Shown: in pieces, positions 1 through 12,330 of the stretch
Position numbering within the stretch: position 1 is the stretch's first letter
How the letters are laid out: each line of letters begins with the position of its first letter
Source: Siphlonurus alternatus
Taxonomy: Eukaryota > Arthropoda > Insecta > Ephemeroptera > Siphlonuridae
Direction of reading: 5' to 3'
Assembly (NCBI GenBank): GCA_949825025.1
Contig: OX463778.1
Location: 48,012,829-48,076,828, forward strand
DNA: 64,000 nucleotides
Notes under the pieces: generated by a model
Told to the model about the DNA's origin: nothing
The model's input: only the letters and a program-made list of their open reading frames with translations
Databases searched by the model: none
Position numbers and translations under genes: made by a program

Positions 1-147
1 GGCAAGAGGCGGCACTTTTTCTGCACTTTAAATATTTTTTTAAAAATACTTCCCGGTCTCAGAAAAATCTGAACAAATTCAGAGTAGCATATTTTTGCAC
101 CCTCTATCCATTTCTGCAATAAAAAATTTTGAGGTCGGTACTCCATT
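1..147. mobile_element. MITE family A, right half (cut by window start)
   Basis: This stretch matches the right half of a roughly 310-bp inverted-repeat element found complete at 44813-45131 and 57625-57940. Shared marks are a run reading 'cttcccggtctc', then 'aaaatctga', 'cagagtagcat', 'caccctctatccatttctgc' and the end 'ggtactccatt'. The left half lies outside the window. It has no coding capacity. Confidence 0.8.
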
Positions 148-2700
148 AAGGTTTAAAATAGTCTGCAGTATAATTATAACCGAGACGGAGTTCAAATTTT
201 TAAGCTTTCCTTGATCTTTAAAAATATAATGTGTATTTTGTTTAATTTTATAATAAAAAATATAAAAAATTTAGTATATCTTTCTTGAATTAAATTCAAA
301 TATAATGTAATTTGAATTTTAAATGGTTGCAAAAAGAAGTAATAAAATTAAAAATAAATAATAATATTAATAATTATTGCAGTGAGAAATGTACTGGTGG
401 GTGTGTAAAATGCACAAACAAATTTCTTGTAGTTATAATTCAAAGTTCGTTATAAAAGGCAATATACTTTATCCCGAATTTTAATCTATTAAATTTAATT
501 AAATTAAAATTTATGCAACTTACAAAAAGTATACATGTAATTACTTTAATTTGTAATTTAAGTACAGATAATGTAATGGGCGCGAGATTCATATTTGAAG
601 ATAGTTATTAGAAAAGAATAGAATAGGTTTTTATTTAGCAAAACAGCTAATACAAACATTTCATACACACGTATAAAAAATATTTCTCACTAACCGCACG
701 TTTAGTGTCATTGAATTAGGCTGGCTATAACTGCAGTTAGTGAGAAAGCTGGATAATTTTCTGGATAACTTTTTCGTCAAACGCCCCCATTACGTTTAAA
801 AAAAAACAAATGGAATTTTTAAGTTCATATATTGATTAGATTTTGAGGCAATTTACACGTTATTTGTTCATGCATATTCCAGTTATTATTTTTGGCTTAA
901 ACTATTATGTTAGTATAATAAATTTAAATATTTTTTTTTGTCTATAATCATGCTATAATTATTAATTTATGTAATAAATAGCCTAAATTTGTAACATATA
1001 GTTAAATAAACATCAATCATTAATTTATAGATCAATAACCTCTCAGATAATCCCTCTACAAAGTTATATGTAAAATGTTGAAGTGCACATGATATTGCAT
1101 GTCCACAATGCTGCATTAGCAGTTATCTGTTGAATTTGTTCTCCAATTCTCCATAAAACGATCGACATTAGACTACAATTACCTTACCCTTAAGCTTTAA
1201 ATTTGTTCTTCTTCTTGTAATAATTCAAAATTAATGCTCAAATTTCTGATAAAGAAAATTTTGATTTGAAAACTGTGCAAACTTCTCCTCTACGCAATTG
1301 AGGATAATTTCCTCTTGGCTAATTTTAAAATAAGCAATAAAAAAACATTAATACTAATAGCACAAAAAAAAATAAAATTTAAACAAAATGGAACCAATAT
1401 TTAAGAATAATGACATAATAATAAATTCATTTAATGAAATATTGTATTAAATAATGAAATTAAAAGCTAGTATGCGATAGAAAATAAAGTAGAAAACCTT
1501 GTCACAGAGGTCAATTACTCTACAAGTAATCACCTAATAGAATGCTAAGAACTTATAAGAATTTTAATTACAGATAAATTCTTATCAAGGGATAAAAAAA
1601 AATAAATGCTGACTGATAATAATTTATTTAGCAATGATGTGACAGCATGGCAGCCAGGCGCTATGCGGATGCAACCTTTGCTGACATTGGAATAATCTTG
1701 ACCTCTGTTATCAGCAGAGACTTTTGGCAAAATACCAAGGGAAAGGAGGCTTAAACGTCGAATAATAAGACAAGTTATATAACAAGATGCAATTCATTTT
1801 TTTAATGTTAAATTATCATAGTATTACACTACACCCTGTAGACATGACTGTACAATTATTATTTATAAATAATACAAAAAAAAAAAAAAAGAACATAGGA
1901 TCATGAAAACTATAACTGTCTAATTTACATTAATTCCTATTAGTTTGTGACTTGACAATTTAATAGGAGGGAGTCAGAATACACTTGCCTTCATCAGGCC
2001 AATAGTATAATATGATTAATGGTTTGATATAAACATGTAAGGTTTCAAGATCCTTACACAATATCTGGAATGATTCAAAGGCTTCTTTTCTTATATAATC
2101 CAATTTGAAACCTCCTTATCTATTACAAGTAACTTCACCATTTTGATTTTTACATGAAAATTTTCAGTCTTTATTTTTTTTTTTTTTTTAATTATTTTGT
2201 CATTTTTCTAACCCATTTAATTACAAAATATTTTAACAAAGACCTTTGTTTTTATTATTCTAACTGTAACAAAATTTACAGTTTTTTAACTATGATCACA
2301 GGCAAGTAATGAGGCATTACTCTTTTTTGATATATCTCACTCTTAGAAAGAACAATTAGCCTTAGAGCCTCTATGCACTAGCATCTGCTAAGGCAACAAT
2401 AACATTATTTATAATAACAATAGTCCAATATGACAAATTGATAGAAAAAATACATGTAATTGCACAGAAAATGTGTTTGCTAACAAAAATTTAATTAATT
2501 GAAAATTAAATAATGAGCACTTATAAGTTTTAAATATTATAATTTTGTTTTAATTCCCTGTACGATTTTTTTTTTAAGAGCTGACATAATGAATAGATTA
2601 TAATAAAATAAAACTCAATATGAGGCAACTTATAAAATATTACAACTTCTATATTTTGTTATCATATTCCATTTAGTCTTTGGTAACAGAATTACAATAT
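148..2700. other. AT-rich gene-free stretch
   Basis: I see no supported exon here. The stretch is AT-rich with several poly(A)/poly(T) runs (for example near 1877 and 2173). The only structured piece is the LINE-tail-like motif at 612-655, described separately. A short open frame near 1545-1730 has no splice context or protein-like composition. Confidence 0.5.
612..655 (-). mobile_element. LINE 3'-tail-like fragment
   Basis: Read on the - strand this is 'tgtttgtattagctgttttg' followed by 'ctaaataaaaacc'. Nearly the same string occurs on the + strand at about 15169-15203, where it runs into a (TTTA)-rich tail. Two dispersed copies ending in an AATAAA-type signal and a simple repeat suggest the 3' end of a non-LTR retrotransposon. 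The body of the element is not present. Confidence 0.4.
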
Positions 2701-2801
2701 ATGATAATGATCAGAGTCTCAACCACCACGGCGGTAAGTAGCTTCGTGATTGTTGCTCTTGTTTGTACTTGAGATTGGATGCATGGCGGCCATTTTGATT
2801 C

Positions 2802-4569
2802 TCACCTCTTCAGGAGAGCCATACTTGACTTCCTCCTGCGCACAGAGGCCGTGTCTTGGCAGATAGCCTTAGTGGCAACGTAGCCCAGGACACCTAAGGC
2901 TGCCACCATGAAGAGCAGGCCTGGGGGTACCTTGTTGGCCATCACAAGGCTGGCAAGCACCGTCACCATCTCACACAAGAGCACGGCCAGTGCAGAGCCG
3001 ACAGCGGCCCCGAGTAATGACTTTGCGACCACAGATCGTAGACCTTCGAGTACTAGAAGTACGAGTGTCGGCCACGAAGGAGCTGAGGGAGCCACCTGAG
3101 CAACAGGCTTATTCTGAAGCTTCTGAGGTGTGACGGCAGACGCGACAGCCGCAGCAGTTACAGCAGATGCAGACACAAGACGTCGTTGACGCAGGTTGTT
3201 GTTGTTGACACATTTAATCTCCTTCTGAGACGTGACAGTGGTGTAAGGAACTGAAACAGGAAAAAAATTGAGAAATTTAGATTTAAGTAACAACAATTAA
3301 TTAGGTAAAAGAGGAAAGACACAGTAACTTTTTATATTGGAGGCGTTACAGGAAATAAATATTTCAAGTATTATTTCCTCACATGCATTTTCGGAATAAT
3401 ATTCATTTTTTCAACCATTAAGATTAAGTAAATTTTGCTGTAGCTTTACATTATATTATTTTCAGGTTACGATAAATTATACCTTTTTAATTTATTTATG
3501 GTATTTTTTTATATACTATACTTATAAATTGACATTCAAAATAATAAGGTCTGGGCCTTGGTGGGTTTGGTGAGCCCAAAAATACAAACAAAAATAAATT
3601 TTCAAATAAATTATTAATTTTACTATTCTAATCTGATCTTAGCCATCAAACTAACTACAGCAAATACAACATCATCTATTGATAAATGAGGCCAATCATT
3701 CTACTGCATGTGTGGACTGGCTTATCTTTGTGTACATTGCATAATTAAATCCAAGCTCTAAGTTGTCATGAAAAAAGATGTGGAACATTTTGATGCTGCA
3801 ATCATAACACAGGAATTTTACCTAGTCAAAGTTGCAATTTTTAGTTCATACATAGCAGGCTACCTACAGTCAAATGAAAAAATATAGATTTACAAATAAT
3901 CTATCAAATGATAATATTATGTTTTAAAAAAATATTAAAATAGTAAAAGGGGAAAAAAATAGCATTTTAAATTAATAATAATTAGAACTACAACTAGGGT
4001 AATATTTTTGTGCAATATGAAAACTGTGACAAGAGCAGCCAAAGTTAATTTTCAAATGAAATATAAAATTAATATAAATTATATTATGTAATGGCATCTT
4101 TAAAAAATTAAATTCCAATATTTGTTTAATTTTTCCGTGGATATGGAAGTGATTTATTTGAATTATTAAAATTATTGAAACTGTATTTTAATATTAAATA
4201 AATCTATTGCATTCTCTGAAAGGACTATAGTATACTTCCTATTTTACGCAGTGAGCTATATAAAGTTTAAATTTGTGTGTTACTGGTTCGTGTGACACAG
4301 CTACCGAAATATACAATAGTTTATAGTAAAAAATCTCAACGTCTTCACTGAAATTCAGTTACTTCAAAACGACAGACACGTGATTAGCTGAGGACTCACC
4401 TTGCGGTAGGAAGGGCCAGGGGATGGAGGCGAGCGAGAAGCGCGCCTTGCTGGCAACCTGCGCCGCCTTGGCCACCACGGTGCGAGGCGCGAGGGGCTCG
4501 AGGGCGGTCAGCAGCCGCACCTCGGTCACGTAGCACGTCTCACTCATGACGAGAAGTTGAGGAAATCTC
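2802..4569 (-). CDS. Uncharacterised multi-pass membrane protein, 198 aa, two coding exons
   Basis: I do not recognise this protein. Coding exon 1 is 4547-4400 (start MSETCYVTEV) and coding exon 2 is 3250-2802, joined by a clean donor (CAAG|gtgagt) and acceptor (tgtttcag|TT); the joined frame is 199 codons including the stop. The start exon has a 5' acceptor at 4569 (tctttgcag|gagatt), so at least one untranslated exon lies further upstream on the - strand. The N-terminal half is Ala/Val-rich and basic. From about residue 110, two to three hydrophobic helices follow (around SWPTLVLLVL, LLGAAVGSALAVLLCEMV and GLLFMVAALGVLGYVA). The protein ends in a basic tail (RRRKSSMALLKR). A mitochondrial or endomembrane protein is possible, but that is a guess. 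The exon structure, frame and GC-rich codons support a real gene. Confidence 0.72.
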
Positions 4570-4870
4570 CTGCAAAGACACACATCGGTCAGCGACATGT
4601 CAACAAACTGGCAGTAACAATAAATCTAACCTTTTTATTCAAATGTTAAAGAAAAGATATATCAAAAATACGTTAAAATTAAATTGAACCACAATATTTT
4701 CCTTGAAACGTATGCTGCACTATAACATTAACAAGTGAATAAAACACAAATTTGTTTTTCATTTTGCAATATACTGTATAATAATAATAACTATAAATAC
4801 AATCAAAAATTCTCGTCATCTTATATAAGTATTAAGCAATATCATAATAATTAGCCATTAATATTAGGCA

Positions 4871-5100
4871 GTATTTGTTATTGTGTTTGCTGCCAGGTGA
4901 CGGTGAACATTCGGAGATGTTCAGTGGAGACGTGACGGGTGGGCGCGGAGCCAGCGGCGGGCCTGCTTCAGTGCTAAATACGATAAAGTTGCGCTGGTCA
5001 CGGCGGCTACTATGCCATTTAACTTGGCCCAACGGACGGCCTCAATTATGCGCACAAGGACGAGATGAGCACCGCAATCTCAGACCACCTGATGCAGTAA
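4871..5100 (-). promoter_or_regulatory. GC-rich, CpG-containing segment, possible 5' end of the membrane-protein gene
   Basis: This short segment is much richer in G+C and CpG than its surroundings and lies about 300-500 bases upstream of the coding start of the - strand membrane-protein gene. That gene needs an upstream untranslated exon because its start exon begins with an acceptor. Open frames exist on both strands, but none has convincing protein composition. I infer a promoter or first exon; I could not pick a donor site. Confidence 0.3.
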
Positions 5101-5109
5101 TGTTCCTTC

Positions 5110-6780
5110 GTTCCAGTTAGTTTCATGATACCGGGAGAAGATTATTGAATTAACTTTTGAGTTGATAATTATTCAACGTTCAGAATTAGTAGATTATATA
5201 ATTAGCATTTATAATCAAATATCAATAGAAGTAAGTTGTTCAAATGAATCAAATTGCAGGATGGATTAAATCACAGTTTTTATAAACAAATATAAAATAG
5301 ATTATCATTTGTTTATAAAATAAACAATCATTTTTGTATTTTTTATTATTTGTCCCAAATATATTAAAGAATGATAATAATGGTATATAATTATTAAAAT
5401 AAAGTATATAATATAAATTACCATAAATACACATTAGCAATAATATATGTTTGCAGATGATATTATAAAAAATTACGGTATTTATTGATACATTATAATC
5501 TATCAATGTACCGTATGATGACACGATTTCCCAAAACAAGTTCATGTATATGATATATAGAGCTAAACTTACGACATAAGGTTCTAAGAAGACATATTTT
5601 CACGATCGGGAAGGAAAATATGAAGAATACGCAACGTGGTGCTTGCAGGAGGTATCGAATTGTGATGACCGGTAAGTATATGGCTGCTCAGCACATGCTG
5701 TGACATTTGCAGCGACAGCAAGCTGTCAGGAGGAGGGACATCAGCAATGCATTGCAGGCTGAACACCATCGGAGGTTGCATAACCACCAGAGATGAAGAG
5801 ACCTCAAAGGCAAGCACATTAATCTCCATAGCAGTAATAATGCAGCAGACCAATAATAAGCAATTGTTCCTCATTAATGTTCCCCATCTATTATAACGTA
5901 CAGGACTACAGATCATAATATGCAGGATTTTTAACTATATCGCTTTGCTGAAGGGTAACATTTTTCAAGAGTAACGTTACTGAAGCATCTCTAATTTATT
6001 TACAACCTCTTTAATGTTCACTGATCTTGAGCAAGCGAGTGCATTTCCTATTGTATGCACTTCAAGCTGCAACCAGCTCGACCTTGTATGCAAACTGAGA
6101 GATATAAATCATATTTATCATCGTTATTATTTATTACCTATCGTCCGTGTCTTTCACGTATGCAAATATTATCAAAACAGGAATAGTATTTACTTTTTAA
6201 TTTGTTTATGTTAATAAAAGGGTGATACGTCTACTGTAATGAGGTCAAACAACATGTATTGTGATTTTTTTTTTAATTATCAGGTAATAATAACAAACGG
6301 GATATCCTTGTATATGGTTGTGTTTCTTACAAGGTGATATATATTATATTTTTTATTAAAAAAAAAACAATGCAGGTAAAAAGATTGAAAGTATTACCAT
6401 TTTCATCATTGAACGGTAAACTATTATACGATTACAATATTAATACTATATCCAGCAATGAGCAATGCAGTATTGAATTCAACCATTGAAATAGTTAAAG
6501 TGTCCAATTAACTGTAAATCATTAAGTCTGTTCGTAAATACAAAATCATTAAATAATCAGTTGAACCTTATGTACAGAGGAAACATAATGGCCTTCTAAT
6601 TGATTATTATTTTATAATAATTATGCATTTGCGAATATACTTATTGAAGGATATTCAAAGTTTGAACAGGCCTTGTTGCTAAGATACACTTAAATGGTTT
6701 GCATTTTGAAGTCAAAGTAAAGTTCGATTTCACACAAGGGTTACGTTCCTTCTGCCCCGAGGTGTACTCTACAGGCAGGA
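5110..6780. other. AT-rich gene-free stretch
   Basis: I see no exon with splice signals, no RNA gene and no clear repeat. A 110-codon open frame at 5584-5916 (-) has mixed composition and no supporting context, so I do not call it. Confidence 0.45.
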
Positions 6781-6789
6781 AAAGATTAT

Positions 6790-6950
6790 ATAGTATTCCC
6801 TGCTACAAGTCTGAAAGCTCGATGTGGAATTTCAGATCGATGAAGCCCACGAGGTGCCGAGCGCATGCCGTCGGTCCCAGCAGCGAGCACAACAGAAGCC
6901 GTAGCTGGTGGTGAGCGGCCTCGAGCACCGCGAAGGTCGGCCTCTCAGGA
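6790..6950 (-). other. Exon-like GC-rich scrap, unassigned
   Basis: On the - strand a GC-rich frame reads through about 48 codons including FAVLEAAHHQLRLLLCSLL and ends in FHIELSDL and a TAG stop. The composition is protein-like and the base content contrasts with the AT-rich surroundings. I found no convincing acceptor and no partner exon nearby. It could be the last exon of a gene, a decayed copy, or chance. Confidence 0.2.
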
Positions 6951-7000
6951 CGTCGACCATGCGACATTGATCAACAGTTCTGTATCAACTTGTGCATCTT

Positions 7001-7054
7001 CCACAGAGTTGCACTTACTAAGTCGACTTAGGCTTAGTAAGTGCAACTCTGTGG
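7001..7054. repeat. 54-bp near-perfect hairpin flanked by a 6-bp direct repeat
   Basis: The arms are 7001-7022 and 7033-7054, 22 bases each and perfectly complementary (CCACAGAGTTGCACTTACTA...), around a 10-base loop. The hexamer CATCTT occurs immediately before (6995-7000) and after (7055-7060), as expected for an insertion with target duplication. Confidence 0.85.
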
Positions 7055-7210
7055 CATCTTCCTATCGATTTCTCTGCGCTTCAACACAAGTATCGCCGCA
7101 ATACGAACGGAATCTTTACATCGAATTGAAAACTTGACTCATTAATGTAGGGTGGGCTGCTCCGTTTTGTTTTTAACCCTAACATGAAGTTTTGACCTGC
7201 GCATTAACAA

Positions 7211-7363
7211 TGAGGAGGGGGAGGGGGGAAGGATTCAAACGACCCACGGGTTAAACCAATGTTTTTAAACTACCCGTTTACAAATCTTGGGTTAAACCAC
7301 GACCTTCTCATAGAGAAGACCGTGGTTAAACCCCTAATTTTTTTTCTTCCCCCCCCTCCCTCA
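7211..7363. mobile_element. MITE-like hairpin with G-rich/C-rich termini
   Basis: The left end 'tgaggagggggaggggggaa' is matched in reverse complement by the right end 'cttcccccccctccctca'. In the middle, 7281-7332 forms a second hairpin (GGGTTAAACCACG... against ...CGTGGTTAAACCC). There is no coding capacity. It resembles a small non-autonomous DNA transposon, but I could not define a target duplication. Confidence 0.5.
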
Positions 7364-8280
7364 TTTTTTACGTTGTATACCTAAGAATTACTTTTTCTGT
7401 GTAGCAGTCTTTTTAAATTTTTTAAAAATAAAATAAATACTTTTTCGGCTTTAAAAGGGATTTGATTAATTTCGACCCCCCCCCCCTTCTTTTCATCAAG
7501 ACGATAATGGTAATGTTTGGGATAAAACGGTTAAGTCATTTTATTTACTTGTAAAAAAATGTCAACAATGAAATTTAAAGATGCATTGCATCAGATTTTT
7601 CTTTCATACAAAATGTTATGAATTTTAGTGCAAAATAAACACAAGTGCGACATTTTCTTGCAACATTACATTGAATTTATATCAAATTCAGCCATACTAC
7701 ATGGTTTATTTTTATGTTAGTATTATTTCAAATAAAATTAACCATAAAATCCTGACATTTTCAGGAACAAAAATACAATTTTCATCGTAATACTACAAAC
7801 ATAGGAAAATTTGTACATGTATGCATACAATTTACAGATCCCACTGGTCTAAATTGGGATTATGAAACGCCAGGTAAAATGTGACAACATATAGTGTTAT
7901 AGTGACAACAGTAATTGTGTGTACTGTATGACTATTATGCAAACAGAACTGATTCAGTGTTGAGAAACACTTTCCTTCTTGTGACAAACAACATTGAAAT
8001 TTATTGCATGTATTTTTGTCCTCTGCCTACAATAGGGGAAGAGAATTTTCGATTACATTTAAAATTTATTCAAAAATATAAGATCAAGAATCATCCTTGG
8101 TATCGCAGTATATCAGAACTTTCAGTTAAAATAATCATTATAAATAGTCCACGATAGAACTAAACAACTCTAGGGAACATGCATGATCCATTCTTTTTAC
8201 AATAACAAACTTTAGTAAAATTTTGTTACTTAAATTTCCATAATTTTTTATAAAGTAAATGATAGTACTTCTGTGAGCAC
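7364..8280. other. AT-rich gene-free stretch
   Basis: I see nothing supported here. An 80-codon + strand open frame at 7915-8157 lacks splice context and conserved motifs. Confidence 0.4.
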
Positions 8281-8319
8281 CAATGTGTGGTAAATGAGCA
8301 CCATTATGTTAGTACTCAC

Positions 8320-8580
8320 AGTGGTAGGTTCACCGGAGGTGGTGCGATGGTGCTAAGTGGTGTCAGGTGGTGTCACGCTGCGGTCTGCTCAACAGCTTGC
8401 ATGGCGCACTGAGGAGCGATGATGGAGAGCTGCAGCGGTCAGGCTTGGACTGGACACATACGAGCCGTGGACGCTAGGTCTACCGGCGGGCCCTCTCCCA
8501 CCACCATCGCTGCGCATCAACCGCGCAGACGTCCAATTGAAACTGACACACGAATGAGATAGAACCCCGACCAAGTGCGG
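8320..8580 (-). other. GC-rich segment, possible untranslated exon
   Basis: This segment is GC-rich and CpG-containing within AT-rich DNA. On the - strand it ends at 8320 with a donor-like 'ccact|gtgagtac'. No long protein-like frame is obvious. It could be a first exon of a - strand gene, possibly of the membrane-protein gene at 2802-4569; the link is inference only. Confidence 0.2.
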
Positions 8581-9477
8581 AGACCAAGATTACGACTCGT
8601 TTATTTACCTTCAAAATCTAGTTTATGATATCCGTAAATACGTCGTTATATAATCAATTTTATATTGAAAAAAAGAGTGATATCTACGGAATAGAAGAAT
8701 CAACTGATTTATTTTACTGTGATATTTATCAAGGCAAGGATTTTAAATCAGTTTATAAAATACTAAAAAGCGATTATTTGATTATTTTTAATTTTAATAG
8801 GTTCAATATATATTTGTTATAACTATCAGTGATGGGGAAAAATAGAAAACGCAATTAATACAGGAATGATATAATATTTATAATAATATATACATACATT
8901 AAAATTGTTTTAAATTAGTAGTTATATATGAATCTATAAACTGAAAACTATCAAAAAAATATTTTTCATAACAGTGAATTATTTAGCTAACAATTATTCT
9001 AAAAAAAAAAAAAAAAAGAAACACGTAACAAATTTTGACTGAAATTTTATTACTTTATTCAATTAACCTGAGCTTTCATTTTATTTAAATTTTAAGACAT
9101 ACATCTCTCGCACATAACATGCACCGGTAACGTGAGCCAAAGCAAATTTTGGTTGTTTGAGCACGTGATAGAGGCTTCAACACAGTATAGAGAAGATAGT
9201 AGAGAAAGTCGTATGTTAGAATCGAAGTCGAAAACTGCTCGCGTCAACGGCATGTTTGTCCGCCGCAATGTTAAAATCATAGGAAAGGGGCACGACCAAA
9301 TGGGGCATCCTGCAATGTTATGGTATAGGAGAATCAACTATAATCTGCTCTAACTCGGAAATTATTAAAGCTAGCACAGTGGAACTTTCACTAAAATATT
9401 AGAAAAAAAATCTAGTATTTTTTACAAAAAAAAAGTAAGCTCTTAACCCAATATTCAAAAAGTGTCAAAAATTGACT

Positions 9478-9560
9478 TCAGCTCCCCCGTAGCGCAGGTA
9501 TGGGAGTTTGGCTACTATCTTTCCTGTACTGTGGGCTTCAAGCCTTCAAGTCAGTGCGCC
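9478..9560 (+). repeat. Possible decayed tRNA-derived SINE head
   Basis: The string 'cccgtagcgcaggtatggga' resembles a pol III A box in a tRNA context. About 45 bases later 'gggcttcaagcc' resembles a degenerate B box. No complete tRNA cloverleaf can be drawn. I treat this as a weak hint of a SINE. Confidence 0.2.
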
Positions 9561-10979
9561 TCGCGATGCTCATTTCTGTTGCTAAGGTCCATCTTGCACT
9601 TGAAAACGAAGCAAAGTGTTTTTTTTTTTAACTTTTCTCGGTTATAAATAAAGTAAAAAATATAAAATAATTCTTCTTTTATCAACTGTATTTTTTGGTT
9701 TGGACCGATGTTCCGTAAAGGAATTTCCCCTAAAAAGTCTTCTTCTTGGTGAAAAAACGAATTCACGTTTGTTTGTTTGTTTTTTTTTACATAGGTTGAG
9801 ATAGGACGGTGGGAACACCAAAAAATCAGCTGACTTGAAGTCTCTATATTCGCTGAATGGTAAGCGCTGAAATACACCCACACTTCCCTCGCGTGCTCCG
9901 TGGCTGAAGGTTGCTAAAAATATATATCACAGATATGGTTTATCTTTAATGCTCCATTAATAATGGAAACTATACTATATTTATATACAATTATATTAAT
10001 AATATATACATTATGTAGGATTTTTTTAAATAACTTTATACCCGCGGCCTATGATAATACTAATTCACAAAGATTGCAAACAATCTATTTTCATATTATA
10101 TTAGGTCATGTCATTCATTCATTTAAAATATCTAGATGCATGTTCATCCATTCACAAAGTTCTATGTTATTCAACCAACAGCATTGCCAGCATTGCCGGT
10201 TAAAACCACATGTTGTTGGATCTCTTTACACGATATGAAGTCTCCTCACTTACGATGCACCCAAACTGCATCTTGACAATAAATTATTTCGCTCGTAATA
10301 GAAGAGAATGAAGCGACGTTGCCAAGTTACGACCTACCATGCAGGTGCCACGCTTATTTTGGATATCGTTCAAGTCAATCGGTATTCAATATTCTTCTGT
10401 TGTGAGCAAATTCGAGTGCTGACAGTCTAGCTGTTGAAAACAAAAAGCATGCCTTTGCCAATGAAATTCTATAAAGTTTTCTTGTGTTCGAGCTTTCAAA
10501 GAGTTGGTGTATAGAAAGTTCAATACACTCCAACCAAAGTAAACTTTGCTACTTAATAAAAAAAAAAAAAGCGCTAAATTGAGACGTTTTGTCTACTATA
10601 GATATTTTGAGTGGATGATTTTTGTTTTTTTAAAAAAAAAAAAAACTACTGAATGAAATTACTACATTTTAATTTATATTTCTTAGATAAGCTGATACTA
10701 AAATATATGAAGCTGAATACAAAGCGATTCACATCATTAAATTATTTATCCTTAGCAACCAAAAGCAGAGATCAAAGATCAAAATTATCAATAAAAAATA
10801 ATCGAAATATATAAGTTTCATATTTTAATATTTTACAGAATCTTCATGTCAAGGACAAGTGCTTTTTGATAAGAATTATTATTTTTTATTGTATAATCAA
10901 TAAATTGTACATATTCTTCGCTTTGTATAATGTCACAGTTTAGTTCCTCAAATAATTATAATATTTCAGGAGACATTAT

Positions 10980-11165
10980 TTATTTGAAGCCATCGTGAGG
11001 GGGAAGAGTTAGGTACAAGGGTCGTCTGGTCCTCGGGTTCGGGAGTCCCGCCACGCGGCGAACACGTGATTCCACGACGGCTACCGCGTGTCTGCCTCCG
11101 AGCATAATGGATACTTTTTCCATGCTCCGAGACACCAACAATTTTGTGCGGGTGACCAAGTGAAT
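10980..11165 (-). other. Exon-like frame, possible terminal exon, unassigned
   Basis: A - strand frame of about 60 codons is GC-rich and protein-like (LVTRTKLLVSRSMEKVSIML, then RRVAGLPNPRTRRPLYLTLP) and stops at TAA, which overlaps an AATAAAT motif. Acceptor-like 'cctag' sequences lie just upstream on the - strand. I recognise no family and see no partner exon. It may be real or a decayed exon. Confidence 0.25.
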
Positions 11166-11349
11166 CATGGCACTAGCTAGGTTAAGGAAATTGTCTTGCT
11201 AATCGTATGATACAAAACAAATAAGCGAATAACCCATGAGACAATGTAGGTTCAACAACAATTTATAGCCTGTCGCCCCATAACTATATTATTAATCTTT
11301 TAAACAAAATAAATTATACAATAGAAAATAACTTCAAGATCAAGTGATA

Positions 11350-11545
11350 TCAGTAAGTGATGTTCGAACCCCAGTAAACGCACGCACCACCGACCAGGTT
11401 GCGGTAGGTCAGGCAGGACTGCGGTGCGTGTGGTCTGCGAACATACAGAGCTAGCGGCCGCCAATTCGAGAAACCCGCAGCGCAGCGATCTGAAATGTCG
11501 CGCTGACGATCAAATTCCCGCTGTCCCTCACAGGAAGCATGCAGC
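11350..11545 (-). other. Exon-like GC-rich frame, unassigned
   Basis: On the - strand a frame reads YEQLLHASCEGQREFDRQRD and continues to SCLTYRNLVGGACVYWGSNI before a stop. Base composition is coding-like compared with the flanks. There is an overlapping + strand open frame, so orientation is uncertain. No family is recognised. Confidence 0.22.
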
Positions 11546-11704
11546 AGCTGCTCATACTGAATACCTGCTTGTCTGTTGTGATATACATATATATCAACAC
11601 ATACAAATAGCCTACACTGTAGCAGTAATTGCAGTATAGCACTATAAATAAAACAAGGCAAGTGCTTCTCTAACACATACATTTGTCCTTATTATTAAAC
11701 ATCA

Positions 11705-12330
11705 CTTTCGGGACCCCAAAATTAACCAGCGTTTTCCTATGCTGGGACGCACTTCCTTTGGGCGAGCGTCTGGGTTCGTCGGAACCTGACGAAAATTTTC
11801 CTGGGGGTTCCCGGGGGTGGCCGCCGTAACCGGGAAAATAATAAAAAATCCACGTCCGGGGGGGGACTGGGGGTGAATTTTTTTATCTAGATTTTTGGGG
11901 TTTTTCGGCCTCCGAGCTCTTCCGGTGCCCTGCGCTGGCCTTGGCCGGTGGAGGTCTTTGCCCGGTGAACTTTTGTTGCTGCCGAGTCGTGTTCGGTTCC
12001 GGACACCGGACACCCTTTCGGCAGCGCACGCCGCCCGTGAGGTTACGTTTGGAAATTTGGGCTCTTCGGTGTCGTGTGGTCTGTGTTTCGAATCACCGTG
12101 TGTTCGAGTGTTGGTGCGTGGTGTGTTGTCGTGGCCGTGTAGTGAGGACGTCATGCTATTGCGACGTATTACTTGTCACTTTGATGTGTTACGGCCCTCT
12201 ATCATGCACTTTGAATCACAAATGTGGACATCGTGGACACGGGGTGACCTTGTGCCGCGTGACTCCACGGCTAGGGGATCTCCTCCCTGAGTTCATCTTT
12301 TCGTTGGTTTCGATTTGTGTTTTCTGATAC
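11705..12330. other. GC- and CpG-rich island of unknown origin
   Basis: About 600 bases are strongly GC- and CpG-rich, sharply unlike the flanks, with open frames on both strands (150 codons on -, about 130 on two + frames) whose products are low-complexity Pro/Arg-rich or Cys/Arg-rich. Open frames on several strands follow from the base composition rather than from coding. On the - strand the low-coordinate end carries 'ttttggggtcccgaaagtga', which superficially recalls a primer-binding region next to an LTR. A retroelement leader, a CpG-island promoter or foreign DNA are all possible. Confidence 0.35.

Noticed and set aside
11702..12154. 150-codon - strand frame, Pro/Arg-rich
   Set aside because: Overlapping frames are open on the other strand too; low-complexity composition follows from GC-richness, and no family or splice site supports it.
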